Below, piece after piece: positions 23,166 through 35,307 of a DNA stretch of 64,000 bases. Positions within the stretch are counted from its first letter, which is position 1; each line of letters opens with the position of its first letter. Source of the stretch: Brachycybe producta (Eukaryota; Arthropoda; Diplopoda; Playtdesmida; Andrognathidae); NCBI GenBank assembly GCA_036925085.1, contig JAUPFP010000011.1, positions 1,634,797 to 1,698,796 on the forward strand, in the 5' to 3' direction. The notes under the pieces were generated by a model, which was not told the DNA's origin, searched no databases, and saw only the letters and a program-made list of their open reading frames with translations. Made by a program: the position numbers and the translations under genes.

Positions 23166-23934
23166 CCCCTTTTCTATTCTAGGATTCAGTCAAGAACGCC
23201 CAAATTACTCTTAATACTAACGAAATTATGCAAGAGTATAGTTTGACAACTATGGCCAGTATGTTTGAAAACAAATGGAAACATCTGGGGTAGTAAAACG
23301 ATGAAGAAAAAAACTGTATTATGAACTTACAATGCATGATATAAAATGAAAGCTTTATAACTGCATATTTAATACACAAGCTGCTGCAATATTAAAGTTT
23401 TTTTTCTTCTCTTGAATATTATGTTATGATTTTATGAACAACAGAATATGGAAATGTAAAATTTCGGAAACGACCATCACTCAAAACAGATTTACAGAAG
23501 GATAAACACATTTATGTAAAGTACATTGCACCTAACATAAATAATACAACACTTTAATCAACGTTGTCATCAAATTATGACATTTACGAACAAAAATGTA
23601 CTACAACATCCAACAAAATAAGCTGTATTTTTAACTCCATTTACGCATGAACGCAAAGTTCGTTTTTGCTCGTTTTATTGCATTTTTCGGTGTAAACGCT
23701 AGCACTTACAAAATGTTTCTTCGTAATTTATGTTTCTCCAATAAGTTCGATAATAATGTCCAATCATTATAACTTATTGTGCATTTACATAATTCAATCA
23801 TCTAACATTTTCAACAACTATTTGTAAAAAAAAAACTAGTTGTCGAATTTACCAATACTGTATATGAAGCGTGCATTTCCAAAACGTTGTACATTATATG
23901 CCAAAATATAAATTTTTCAGAAGATAGACAAAAC
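23166..23934. other. Non-coding stretch, nothing recognised
   Basis: AT-rich, no supported feature. Confidence 0.45.
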
Positions 23935-24362
23935 TAGGAATGGCGCATTCCTCGAATCTCGCGAATCTTGAAAAATATTCGAGACTCGAAAACTCGAATC
24001 TTCGCGCTTTTTTTCGTCTTTCGAATCCTAACCTAAATAAAAAAAACTTTTAAAAACTTTGATAAAATTAGTTTTAACTCCATTGACGTACAATAGAAGC
24101 GTTCACTAACAAAAAACGGCGATTGTTGCAATTTCGGTGGTACCCCGGATCACCAAGGAATCACGTTGTGGCGACCCTGCGTGCCACACTGTTTTTTTAT
24201 TATTAATAATTTAATATTTCATATTATATATTCATTTATTTTTATCTTCTTAATGAATAATATGGCATTCTTATATGAAGGATTCGAGAAATTAGAGATT
24301 CGGGAGATTCGAGACCTTTTAGGATTCGGATTCAAGAAAATTTAGGATTCTTCCCACCTCTA
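23935..24362 (-). mobile_element. hAT MITE, 428 bp ('gaattcgaatcc' family, copy 1)
   Basis: Starts TAGGAATGGCGCATTCC; inverted right end TAGAGGTGGGAAGAATCC. Sub-terminal 'ttcgaatc'/'gattcgag' repeats occur at both ends. Flanks GACAAAAC and GAAAAAAA are only 6 of 8 alike. It is the inverted counterpart of 27602-28044, with which it matches along its full length (for example 'gcaatttcggtggt', 'aactccattgacgt'). Confidence 0.75.
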
Positions 24363-25220
24363 GAAAAAAAAAGAAATGTTCTAATAACCAAATTACATTA
24401 AAGGCATAATAAAGTATTGTAATACAATTTACAGGAAGCTAAGAAATGAAGAAAATGTATTAGAAAAGCAACAGTATTAATCAGTATCTAGTTCTGGTTC
24501 TGAAAAGAAAAAAAAACCTTCTTTCAGTTTAATATTTTCACAAAGACACAACTTTGCAACAATGACATGTCACTCTTGGAAAAATGTTGTGAACATTACG
24601 CTAAACCTATGCAATAAAAGCAAATTATATGTTGCCCAAGTGTCCATTACTATTCTCTCTCACGGTCTCACCTAAACGCGCCTCTCATTGAAGACATTGA
24701 ATTTACACGAGAACTCAGCACAACCACAAAAGAAAAGACACGTGCTCAAACAAGCAAAAAGAACACCTCAAAACTGAGTGCCACTTTACAAGCAATCGAG
24801 GAAAAGAACAACAACAAAAAAAAACCAAAAGAGAACAACACTTATGGCAGAATAAAACTGCAAGGGTCAAGCCATGAAATGGTGGGAATTGTAGCATGTG
24901 ACAATGACTTGAGTGGACATAAAAATTGAATCCATTGCATGTAATAGTGTAGAAAGGCGCATTTTGTTTTCATTTTAACGTTCTTTTTTTTTCTTCTTAA
25001 GTGCACTCAAGCATTGGGGACAGTTATAAGAAATGGCAACTGTTTCAGAAAAAAAAAGAAAAGAAAATTTGTTAACTATCCATTAACCTATTTCAATGAA
25101 TAAATTATGTTTTTACAAAAAAAAAATTTCATCTACAATCAAATACATAACTAAAATTGGGCCAATTTGAAAAAATTTGGAAGCTTTCATACGTAGTTCA
25201 AATTTAGCATGGTTTGAACT
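24363..25220. other. Non-coding stretch, nothing recognised
   Basis: AT-rich with A-runs. No supported gene. Confidence 0.45.
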
Positions 25221-25221
25221 G

Positions 25222-25884
25222 GATATAGACATTTGCCTGAAAAACACTTGCCATAAAGACACTTGCCCAAGACACATCCCCTAAAGCCATCTGCCCTAAT
25301 ACCATTGTTCTAAAGAGATGTTTGCACTTAAACCAATTGCCCTAAAGAGACGTTTGCCATTAAACCATTTGCCCTAAAGGGACGTTTGCCATTAAACCAT
25401 TTGCCCTAAAGGGACGTTTGCCATTAAACCATTTGCCCTAAAGGGACGTTTGCCATTAAACCATTTGCCCTAAAGGGACGTTTGCCATTAAACCATTTGC
25501 CCTAAAGGGACGTTTGCCATTAAACCATTTGCCCTAAAGAGACATTTGCCATAAAACCATTTGCCCTAAAGAGACATTTGCCATAAAACCACTTGCATTA
25601 ATGGGACATTTGCTCTAAAACCACTCGTCCTAAAGAAACATTTGCCCTAAAACTATGCCCAAAAGAGAAACCCACATATTTTTGAAAACGTAATATTTTT
25701 CATTTTTCATATGGTTTAGTGTCTTTCAGTGGAGTATGTTAATTAATAGGTTCTGCGCACAGCAGGCGCACGAAAAATGCCAAATAACTTACATTTAGAC
25801 TACTGATTAGGGCAAGTGGTTTTACGGTAAATGTCCCTTTATGAAAAATGGTTTTAGGGCAAATGTCCCTTTAGGGCATGTGTT
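25222..25884. repeat. Foldback minisatellite unit 2, with pure 32-bp tandem array
   Basis: Terminus 'ggatatagacatttgcc' at 25222. The left array runs to about 25668, and its middle (25380-25540) is a near-perfect 32-bp tandem repeat (two alternating 16-mers: 'ccatttgccctaaagg' and 'gacgtttgccattaaa'). The core at 25690-25803 is the inverse of the core of unit 1. A short inverted array occupies 25804-25884. Additional scattered inverted 16-mers occur at 26040-26165. Confidence 0.85.
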
Positions 25885-26165
25885 ACAAACCCGGATTGAA
25901 CACAGCTGCTATGGTCAGAGCTTCATATTTAGATTCAAAGCTCGAAAATTAAGCACAAGAACCCTGAAACTCTTTTGTGAGGTTCTAATGTATTGTTAGT
26001 TTGTTATACATGTATTGCCATTAAAGGTCCCCTTTTTGACATACATATACTGTATAAGAGACATTTTCCTTTGCAGCATATGGTTTCAGAGCAAATGTAA
26101 CTTTAAGGGAAACATTGTTTTGTGGCAGTTGGTTTTAGGGCAAATGGTTTTGATTATTTCAACTT

Positions 26166-27142
26166 CTTTCCTATGTCAAATAGAAAACGAAACAACTGAC
26201 TAAACTCACTAAAGCTAAAAAATGCATTTCCAAAATTCCTAACTTAATCAGTGTTCCTGAAAGTAAATAATGCACACCCTCGTTCACTACTATATGTCTT
26301 GTAATAGCGTGTGGTTGCCCTTGTGATAACCTGCTTGAAGGCTTGCATATGTTTCTTGCACACCAACTTGCAAAACACAGTGCAAGATATGCACTAATAT
26401 TAGCCTCATTACTTCAAGTAAAAATTGCTACATGTATGTAGGCAGCGTGATGGTCGATTAAATCTATAAAGTACATTACATGTTTATGGATGACAGTTCA
26501 TGATTACGTCCTTTCATTGGTCACAACATCAATCACTGCCATCTTGTTATGAACACTAGTTCTTTACTTATAATAATACACTGTTAAGAATCATTATAGT
26601 GATCCTCAACCACATACATACATGTATACATAGATGTATTACCCTTAATATAATAATATTACTTGTATTCATTTTGAGATAAGGTTGGTGTGATATTTGC
26701 AAAGATATTATAAGACTTCAGCAATATCTTGATATTTGAATCACATCATAAAGACAGATGAATTCCATGTTATGAATACTAAATATAACGGACGTGTAGC
26801 GAATTTAAATTACAGTAATCTCTTTATTAATGTAACAAGTTAAAAGATTTGCACATTTTCCATATCAAAACAAAAAATACTTCAAAACAAATAAACGGAA
26901 ATATTAAGCTAACAATCACATAAAATGAAAATTCTAATGTAACCATGGCAAATCATAATGCATATTTGTAAGCAAACTGTCTTATTGTTGTCATACTTTT
27001 AAAACGTACTCATATGACTTTTATTTTTATAAACAACCATTTCAAAATATGCAAATAATTATGCACAAAGGAACATAACACAGGGAGGTATTCAAAAAAA
27101 TGCTTATAAGAGCCTCTTATATACACTCCAGAAACAGGCAAA
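26166..27142. other. Non-coding stretch, nothing recognised
   Basis: AT-rich unique-looking sequence, no supported feature. Confidence 0.45.
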
Positions 27143-27303
27143 CGGGACAAACAGAAGTTGGCTACGCCCTTTTTATGACGAACGCAACTTCTAATTGGTC
27201 TGACGTCACATGCTCCGTCCTTTTCAACGTCGAACCACACAACAAACCAATTAGAAGTTGCCGGTCGTCATAAAAAGGGCGGAGCCAACTTCTGTTTGTC
27301 CCG
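27143..27303. mobile_element. Palindromic MITE, 161 bp
   Basis: The outer arms cgggacaaacagaagttggc (27143) and the complement ending 27303 are nearly perfect for about 38 bases ('cgccctttttatgacga'). An inner pair of arms carries 'caattagaagttg'. It belongs to the AATTAGAAATTG family but has different outer ends. Confidence 0.8.
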
Positions 27304-27601
27304 ATTTCTAATGGACTGTCTCCAGAATTGCAAGTGTCATAACTTCATAAGACATAGCCAATTTGCAGTTTCCAAAGTTGCTCAAATGGGTTTGGAAATC
27401 AAACACTAATTTCAAATGTCATGAATGAAAATACTTCGGTATCTGAAAAACATTAATTAATAAGAATAATTTTTCTTAAAGCTGAAAGATGTTTATTAAA
27501 TAAATGGCGTTTATGTTTACAAAATGACCATTTTGAGGTTATTAATCTTTATCATGGGTCAAGCAAAACTACCATAATTAAAAAATATATACATTAAAAA
27601 C

Positions 27602-28044
27602 TAGAGTTGGGACGAATCCTAAATTTTCTCGAATCCAAAGCCGAATTCTAAAAGGTTCTCGAATCCCTCCCTCGAATCTCACAAATCTCGAATCCTTCAT
27701 ATAAGAATCCTATATTATCATCAAGAAGATACAAATAAACGAAATAATATTAATTATTAAATTATTAATAATACAAACACAGTGTGGCATTCAGCGTCGC
27801 CACAAGGTGATATTGGCGATCCGGAGAACCACCGAAATTGCAACAATCGCCGTTGTTTTTGTTAATGAACGCTTCTATTGGACGTCAATGGAGTTCAAAC
27901 TAATTTTGCCAAAGTTTTTAACAGTTTTTTTAGGCTAGGATTCAAAAGATTCCAAAGACGAAAAAAGCGCAAAGATTCGAGTCTTCGAATCTCGAATATT
28001 TTTCAAGATTCACGGGATTCGAGGATTCGAATGGCCCATCCCTA
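27602..28044 (+). mobile_element. hAT MITE, 443 bp ('gaattcgaatcc' family, copy 2)
   Basis: Left TAGAGTTGGGACGAATCC; inverted right TAGGGATGGGCCATTCG. Flanks TTAAAAAC (27594-27601) and ATAAAAAC (28045-28052) are 7 of 8 identical. Inverted relative to copy 1 at 23.9 kb. Confidence 0.8.
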
Positions 28045-29999
28045 ATAAAAACCCATTTGAATACTGCAACCAAAAACCTTGTTACATGATTACAACATTC
28101 AACAAGGGAATTGAATTTAAATTGTTGTTCAATACTCCATAGAGTAAACGTATAATGATATTTGAAAGTGAAAGTATGGTCAGTCTTAGAGCCTATGGAA
28201 GATCATATCAACAGTTTGATTTGTCCTAGCTTTTATGCATGCTTATCTCCTAAGCAATGTGATAGTGAATTAGGATTGTCATACGTTTTTTGCCTAACAA
28301 TTGCTTAAGTGCTGTGCCAATTAAATACAAAATGACAATATTTATTTTCATTTTGGCTTTGCATTTAAGTATGGTCGTTTTGCTTAAGCATTGGTTGACC
28401 TGTCAAATTGGGCTAAATCCAAATAAAGGACCACCGAATTATGTCCAAAAACTTAAAATTTGGTTAATTTCCAATCTGCCATAAAAAGTTTCTTTAAATA
28501 TAATATAAAAATATCATTATACTGTATTATTCAGTTCTTATTTTAGTTTCCAAGCCACTTCCAAGGTCTTTTCAAAATGCAGAATAATCAGTTTTAGTTG
28601 CCGTTTTTAGGCGTTTGATTGCAAAGATTGCACTATTACCTTGTCTGTGGTAAACAGCATACTGAAATTAAGACTCGTTTCCATGCATCTATGATCACAT
28701 TGTAGATACATTTTAAAATATAAATATACGATATAAGAAAAGAAATACTATGTGCTAGACATGACATCCTTTCAGACAACTACATCATAGTTTCAAAAAC
28801 ATCATTACTTTTTTGATATTCCTGGTTCAATGACTCAGTAGTCTCATTATTATTATAATTTACAAACCTAAATGCATTAAACATAGTTTGTAAAGCTGTG
28901 TAATATATTCAAATCATATTCTAATTCGGTACAGCATAGCCTGCAGACTAACCGTTTAAAATTACCAGAAAATGTCTAACAAGCATAGGCGAAAGGTTTC
29001 CAAATATTCTCGATTCATGGCGCCCTTAGTGTCTCAGCAATTTTGACACGGCGCCAATACGCCAGAAGAAAAACGACTACATAACAATTTCATTTAAGGT
29101 AGTTAGGGTCCAACAACTTAATTAGTATTTGTGCTAACATCTTAGTAGCCAATTGAAAGAAAAACAAAATTCTTATTCCATTTTCAAATAAACAGAATTA
29201 TTAATGGGATGTGTGTGCCTGTTGAGCCCTGCACCTACACCATCCATCACCCTAATTTCAGGTTCAATGACAAACACTTGATCACAGAACACTTGATCGC
29301 ATCACATACATCACTGACAATATTATATATACCTTCTGCAATCCAGAGTTTGTGTTTTCCACGAAAAATTGAAATACTCCATAAAGCCCCGTCTGAGTTC
29401 GATGTGATGCACAGTGCACAGTTGCACTGTGTGCAAAATACAGCGCGCATCTTACAGCTTGCGCATTTTCATACATGACTGAAGTGTCTCGAGAGTTACT
29501 CATCACTGAGTCATCAGTTATCAACAGTCATCAGTTATCAACAGTCACACACAGCCGAGATCTGTTTTGCCAGATATTTGCACTGAGTATTTACTCAATT
29601 CCATGTTCAACACGAGTGACAAAGTACTATACCACAGACTCCTATGATGCAGGCCTGCCACTTTCCAATAAAAAAAAATTTGGAAATTTTGTCGCACATT
29701 TAGGCAATTTTGCAATCACTCTGGCACTAGAAGGTTCACTTTAACATGCTTAGTGCAGATGAATTCAAAATACATAAAAGTTATATGCATAGAGTTAGGT
29801 GTGAACGTCATATTACAACACTATGACGTCGGAAGACAACCCACAGGTTACACCCCAAAGGTCACGTTCTACTTGATGTTGTGTCATCACATCACGTTCA
29901 ATACTGACCAACGCTAGAGCTTTAGCAAAAAATATTTTTATGTTTTTCTGGAGTTTGTCGCTCCAAGTTCCTATGTGGATGGGACTTCTAGCTTTATAA
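28045..29999. other. Non-coding stretch
   Basis: AT-rich. A 16-base direct repeat ('gtcatcagttatcaac') occurs at about 29509-29545. Open frames around 29.2-29.5 kb have no splice or domain support. Confidence 0.4.
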
Positions 30000-30238
30000 A
30001 GCGGCTATCACACTGGCTATTTTTCTCGCAAGATTCCATGCAAGAAATCAATCAAATAAGGCCGTGAATCTTGCACAGTTTTTTTTTGCAGAAAAACAAA
30101 GACCAGCGTTTTCTAGAAGACGTTGTGCAAGAAACCACATTAATTCTTGCAAGAGTATTATCACAGTGGCAATCGCAATTAATTCAAGGACACATTGCAG
30201 TGAATCTTGCTTTAAATATTACCAATGTGATCGCGACT
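30000..30238. mobile_element. PIF/Harbinger-type MITE, 239 bp
   Basis: Ends AGCGGCTATCACACTGG and (inverted) AGTCGCGATCACATTGG, flanked by TAA on both sides (29997-29999, 30239-30241). The interior has repeated 'cttgcaaga'-type motifs in both orientations. Confidence 0.6.
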
Positions 30239-31690
30239 TAAAGTATAGCCTAAATTAGCCCAAAATAGCCCAAATATAGATAGATACTTATAGAAATCCA
30301 CACATGAACTATGTTATTTATATATTGGAAACTTCCGTGGGTAAACATTTAGCAAAAAACCCATAGCTCACGCTGAACTCTGAATAATTCCTAGTGAATA
30401 TTCTTCTATATGATAATGTAGTAGTTCACACATACTACTTTAAATAACAAAATAAATAAAGATTTTCACATTATGAATATAAATATCTATTTTTATTCAG
30501 AATTCCAGTAGACCGTAAATCCAAGTCAATAAAATAAAATGATTAAAACATAATATGTAGGCTCTATGATCCTAGACTGAACATATGTTTACCACAATAT
30601 GGATCAACAACACAGATGATGTGTTTACAGAAATGTATGGAAATCGCAAAATTGACACCTCAAAAAAAGAAAAATCATAAATGCATATGAAATATTTATT
30701 CAAATTCCCATTCTTACTATTATTAAATGTAATAAATTAAGCTGTACAGGGCTGGTAGAAAATACTTTCAATGAACACAGTTCGGATAATGGTGGCTGGT
30801 TTTTTTAGTATGACAAAGAAAGAAAAATTAACCCGGTTTTTTTGGTTTAAATCTGTTTTTTTTTTTTGTTTAAACCATAAAATATGTATTTTTTTATAAA
30901 AAAAATTACTACACTGACTATAAGACACTGCCACACTGGGAAGTGTATATTATTGCATTTTGAATATTGTACATATTTTCATTTTTTTTAATTTAAAGAT
31001 CAAATACTAATAATAATATAAATATTAAAATTAAACTAATAATTCCATTAACCAAAATCATCTGAATAATGTGTGTAGGGACAGTAGTGATTAACATAGA
31101 CATAAAACCTTCACTTAGGATTCGTCCCACTTCTATTAAAAAACAATAGATTCAGTACAATTTACAAAAAACAAAACAAAATTAGTTGTCCTTGGTTAAA
31201 ACCAAAGATTTAAAAAAAAAAAAAAACAAGTGGTTGAAACCACGAAACCCTGGTTCGGATAGCTAGACTTATACATGTATACTATACTGTATTAGGTGAA
31301 ACTATTGAACAGTTGAAGAACCTTACCCGCTGCAGTTAAAATACAATTTGCCTGACCAAAGTAATTATCGGGTAAATTTTGGCGCAGGAAACATACGAGC
31401 CGTACTTTAGCTTTTGTTGTTTGTTGCAAACGTCCTAAAATATATTCATGTGACATTTTTTTTGAAAAATAAATATTATAGTCAACGTTTTAAAAATGTG
31501 TTCTTATTATTGAATAACATGTGTCAACAATTGATATTGATTGACATTGATGTAAACATAACTACACTAAATTTTATAAAAACAACAAATACTTGAGACT
31601 AGAGTGCATGGGTGACTTTTGGGTTTACATTAGAAATCCACACTGCAAATTTACAGAAATAGTGAACCACAAGTTAAACGTCTTGGCTTT
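30239..31690. other. Non-coding stretch, nothing recognised
   Basis: Strongly AT-rich with long A and T runs. No supported feature. Confidence 0.45.
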
Positions 31691-31925
31691 TAACCCATTT
31701 TTTCAAATTTTAAAAATTGTTGAATCCTTGTGCTTTTCCAAAATTTTTGAGACATCTAGGGCCAGTTGAGTGCTCCTGAGCCACTTTTAGAAAAAAAGCC
31801 AAAGACTTGGCATTTGACACCTTTTTTCGAATTTAAAAAACATTTGAATCCTTGTGCTTGTCCAAGATTTTTGGGACTTCTGGGGCCAGTTGAGTGCTCC
31901 TGAGGCATTTTTAGAGCTTTTAGAG
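31690..31925 (+). repeat. Copy of the 9.8-kb tandem repeat, period 124 bp
   Basis: 'tctagggccagttgagtgct' and 'ttctggggccagttgagtgc' start 124 bases apart, each followed by the 'ctcctgag' and 'gccaaagacttgg' blocks also seen at 9838-10200. Confidence 0.7.
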
Positions 31926-32312
31926 CATAACCTGCATAACCGCACGCAACGGCCCTGTTAAACGTACATAAAAATGCTGAACCCAACTACTGGAAATATA
32001 ATTTTACTTCCTTTGTCCAGAAACGAAATGACCACTTCTACATACTTCGTTTTGCCAATTTTAGTATGCTAATAATAAACCATAAACATTTATAAAGTTA
32101 CACCTTTTAGACAAAACATAAAAAGGAGAGAAATTTGTGCGTGAATTTGCTCCATTTTATTTCTGAAACACAACAAACATACAAGTGACTTATATGCAAT
32201 TAGCTTCATGCACGTCTTTCAGACGCATAATATGTACAATGTATATGAATAAAGCAATTTAAATGGAAATCTAACAAGGAATTAAAAAAGGATATGTCCA
32301 CACTTGTTAATA

Positions 32313-32489
32313 TTAGTTAGTTGTTAACGTCTTTGAGAGCATGATTAGAAAGATGTAGACGAAGCCACATTTAGTAGTAGAGATTAATACAGTGGTTAAT
32401 TTATTACTGAAGAAAGAGTAGTCAAAAGCAGATGTAGCAATCAATCCATAAGAATCAAACTGTCCAATGGGTTCGTTGGAAGCCCATAG
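32313..32489 (-). CDS. Candidate terminal exon, 58 codons, protein not recognised
   Basis: On the minus strand the frame opens at the acceptor-like 'tttatttgctttcag' (AG complement at 32490-32491) and stops at TAA (32313-32315). It reads LWASNEPIGQFDSYGLIATS at the start and has a hydrophobic stretch (GFVYIFLIML) near its end. A polyadenylation-like AATAAA lies about 155 bases downstream (complement 32157-32162). Phase 0 entry is compatible with the exon candidate at 40961-41065. No family was recognised; chance opening is possible. Confidence 0.22.
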   Translation of the reverse strand, partial: LWASNEPIGQFDSYGLIATSAFDYSFFSNKLTTVLISTTKCGFVYIFLIMLSKTLTTN

Positions 32490-32689
32490 CTGAAAGCAAA
32501 TAAACTATTTTTAGTATATTTTTGTTACATTTTATGAAAAGAAAACTATTAACTACAGTAAATGTAAATTAAATATAAATTAAATATCAGTTAAATACAA
32601 ATTAAAAGACACTGCGTAAACACCACAATGAAAACAAGTAAATCTAAAAAAATGAGGAAAAGGCCATGGAGCCCATGTTTTAGTCTGTT

Positions 32690-32795
32690 ATTTATTATCT
32701 TACTATATCGAGATAATATCTCAATATAACAAGATAATATTTCGTTATACTGATATACTATCTCGTTATATTGAGATAGTATCTCCATATACATG
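32690..32795. repeat. Inverted 'tatctcgttata' motif cluster
   Basis: Alternating direct and inverted copies of a motif near 'actatctcgttatattgaga', about 20-22 bases per unit. It resembles, in AT-richer form, the 21-bp units at 44.1-44.7 kb. Confidence 0.6.
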
Positions 32796-32849
32796 TATTA
32801 AGATAATCAAAGACAAATAGTTTCGATTATGTCCTAAATGTGGTTCCGT

Positions 32850-32960
32850 AATGTGTGTCTGTGGTCAAAATCCTTCTGGGTCGAACAACTCAAGAACGGC
32901 TAAAAATTAAGAGATGCGGTATTTTTTATTAAATACAGAAAAAATATAGGATGCACCTAC
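32850..32960 (+). repeat. 'gggtcgaacaactcaagaacgg' repeat fragment
   Basis: The block 'gtcgaacaactcaagaacgg' followed by 'gatgcggtattttt' matches 53.89-53.94 kb and, inverted, 55.09-55.14 kb. It is likely the 3' region of an unidentified retroelement. Confidence 0.6.
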
Positions 32961-33084
32961 CCATAAACCAACAAATTTGAAGCGGTAGGTAATTAGTTAT
33001 TTACACTTTAAAATCGTTATATTCAGAGGTATCAGTTTCAGAGCAGTTTTTTTTTTCAGTTTCAGAGGTTTCAGTTTCAGAGCA

Positions 33085-33376
33085 GAGAGGCCCCCGGCAT
33101 AATCACTATCAAAGGCGGGAGCCACGTTTCTTCTAGTTTTCAACAGTTGAAATTTTCAAAAAGTTGAAATTTTCATCACAGTGGAAACAAGGCCCTTATG
33201 CCTTGTTTCCCACTGTGGCGAAAATTTAACTTTTTGAAAATTTCAACTGGTGAAAAATGGGATGCACATGTCCTTTACCTATGTTAGTGAATAGGCGAGG
33301 GCCACGTGGGTCCCATTTTTCACCATTTGAAATTTCCAGAAAGGCGAAATTTTCACCCCAATGGAAACAAGGCCTA
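33085..33376. mobile_element. Cluster of inverted-repeat MITEs ('ggaaacaaggcc' ends)
   Basis: 'acagtggaaacaaggc' (about 33179) and its inverse 'gccttgtttcccactgtgg' (33198) meet tail to tail. A further copy ends at 33375 with 'ggaaacaaggcc'. 'gaaattttcacc' and its inverse recur in all arms. Together they form nested hairpins; target duplications could not be settled (TTA on one side, TAA on the other). Confidence 0.65.
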
Positions 33377-34061
33377 ATAGTATAAACTGCAAAAGTTAAC
33401 GTATATTTTGACGTTTTCAGTGCATAAAATCCTCCGTTTAGTAATTGAAAAAAAAATTATGTCCAGTGAATCACACACATCTCAACATAAAATCCCTCAA
33501 ATCTTTATAAGAAATGTTCATTTGATAGCAGAAAAATGTCATGACAACAAAAGAAGGTTGCTACTTAGAAACACAATTTAGTGATTTGTCAAATTGTCAC
33601 CATAACCAAGCATAAAAAAGTGATAAATGCCAATTATGAGTCATTACAATAAGATAATCGCTATTATTACAATATTACACTATAAAAAATAAAACTTGGA
33701 GGGAGTATTTTCTTCTTCTTTGTAATATAGAGCATAAACATTACACCTGTTGCTATGGAAACAAACCATACAACAATTTTGATCTCCTTTCTGTAAAACT
33801 AAACATATACTATATCTAGTAGAGGGATTACGCGTATATGTGGTAGAAAACATAACTCTCCGCAGATTGAAGCTAGATTTACTGAGATTTCTGGAGGAAA
33901 CAACTTCAAGGTAGGACACTATACATCATGTAGCATCGTGTTTGGAGCTAGAAGACTACTGACTTCAATTTTGTAGACCTAACTGTTGGTGGTTTTTTTA
34001 TTTTTGTATCAGAAATGGTCGTGCTTTGGAGCTTAATTATGAACCTCCACAGTAATCAATC
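33377..34061. other. Non-coding stretch, nothing recognised
   Basis: AT-rich, no supported feature. Confidence 0.45.
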
Positions 34062-34065
34062 TTAA

Positions 34066-34847
34066 GAGGTTATATCGCAAAATTACTTCAAAAAATCTCC
34101 ACAAAGAGCGCTAGCATCGTGTTTATATTGAGTCCATAGACCCGATGTTAGACAAAATATTAATTTTTAAAATACACAGTCGCGGCAATATGTTTATTTT
34201 TGTATTAAAAGTTGTCCAATTTCGATGGTTCAACGTGCAATGGACACTTTAAATATCTGCTGATCTATTGATATAATGACAAAAAATTAGCAAGTGTTGT
34301 TCTATTTTTAAAAACCATTTCAAAATCGCGAATTTCTAACTTATGTTAAACACCATTGAGTATGTCCAAATACGAAAAAAAAACATCCATTAAAATTTTG
34401 GTAAAAATACCTAAAAATCATATTTAAAAACTACAAGTAAACCACAGTAATGGCAACACATTGGCGCATGTGCTGATGTTTTTCTGTTTTGTTTTTTTAA
34501 ATTATTTTTAGGTATTTTTACTAGCATTTTAATTGATGTTTTTTGCTTACGAGCGCGTACTCAATGGAGTTTAACATAAGTTAAAAATTCGCGATTTTGA
34601 AATAGTTTTTTAAAAATAGAAAAACTCCAATTTTTTGTCATTCTATCACTAGATCAGCATATATTTAAGGTGCACATTGCATTTTGAACCATCAAAATTG
34701 GACAACTTTAAATATGAAAAAAAACAACATATTGTGTATTTTAAAAATTAACGTTTCTTCACTATCCTAGGGTCTATGGGCTCAATAGAAAAACGATGCT
34801 AGCGCTCTTTACGGAGATTTTTCGAACTAATTTTGCAATGTAGTCCC
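34066..34847. mobile_element. Foldback element, 782 bp, TTAA target
   Basis: Arms of about 370 bases are inverted copies along their full length (for example 'agagcgctagcatcg' at about 34106 and its inverse near 34795). The central spacer is about 60 bases (34420-34490). Both sides carry TTAA (34062-34065, 34848-34851), the target of piggyBac and Kolobok elements. The ends GAGG/GGGA suit Kolobok better than piggyBac's CCC (inference). No coding capacity. Confidence 0.8.
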
Positions 34848-34851
34848 TTAA

Positions 34852-35307
34852 GAGGAATACTATGTAATGAAGTTCTAGCTTGTAAGTTGTAACCAATAGA
34901 TCAAAGCTAAAACTCAAGCCTTTGTAAATTTAAGCGAATCTAGCCTCTATACTGTATCTATAGCTAGTTTTTTCTACTACAAAGATCTATGTTGTAATGA
35001 AGAAATCAGACACCGTGAAATAAGGAATAATGTCAGAAGTTCTTTCAATCATCGGGACTAATTTAAAGATAACATGCGCCCGAAATAAAATTAAAAAAAA
35101 AACACATAGAGAATGAAAAAAAAAATGCTTTAAGCTTCACACCTATTTCAAACACGTGTAATTATACGACTAACATTATTTACGTATCAAAAATATTTTT
35201 GAATGCAGTTGCAATAATCAGCAGACAGAAAAAAATGCACGTTAACTTTTTTTTTTCATTTCAATATGTTTTTTTAAGAATTAAAATGATTTACTAGTGA
35301 GAATTTT
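34852..35307. other. Non-coding stretch, nothing recognised
   Basis: AT-rich, no supported feature. Confidence 0.45.

Noticed and set aside
25230-25680. CRISPR-like array (regular 32-bp repeats)
   Set aside because: Units are contiguous without unique spacers, and the DNA is eukaryotic; it is a minisatellite.
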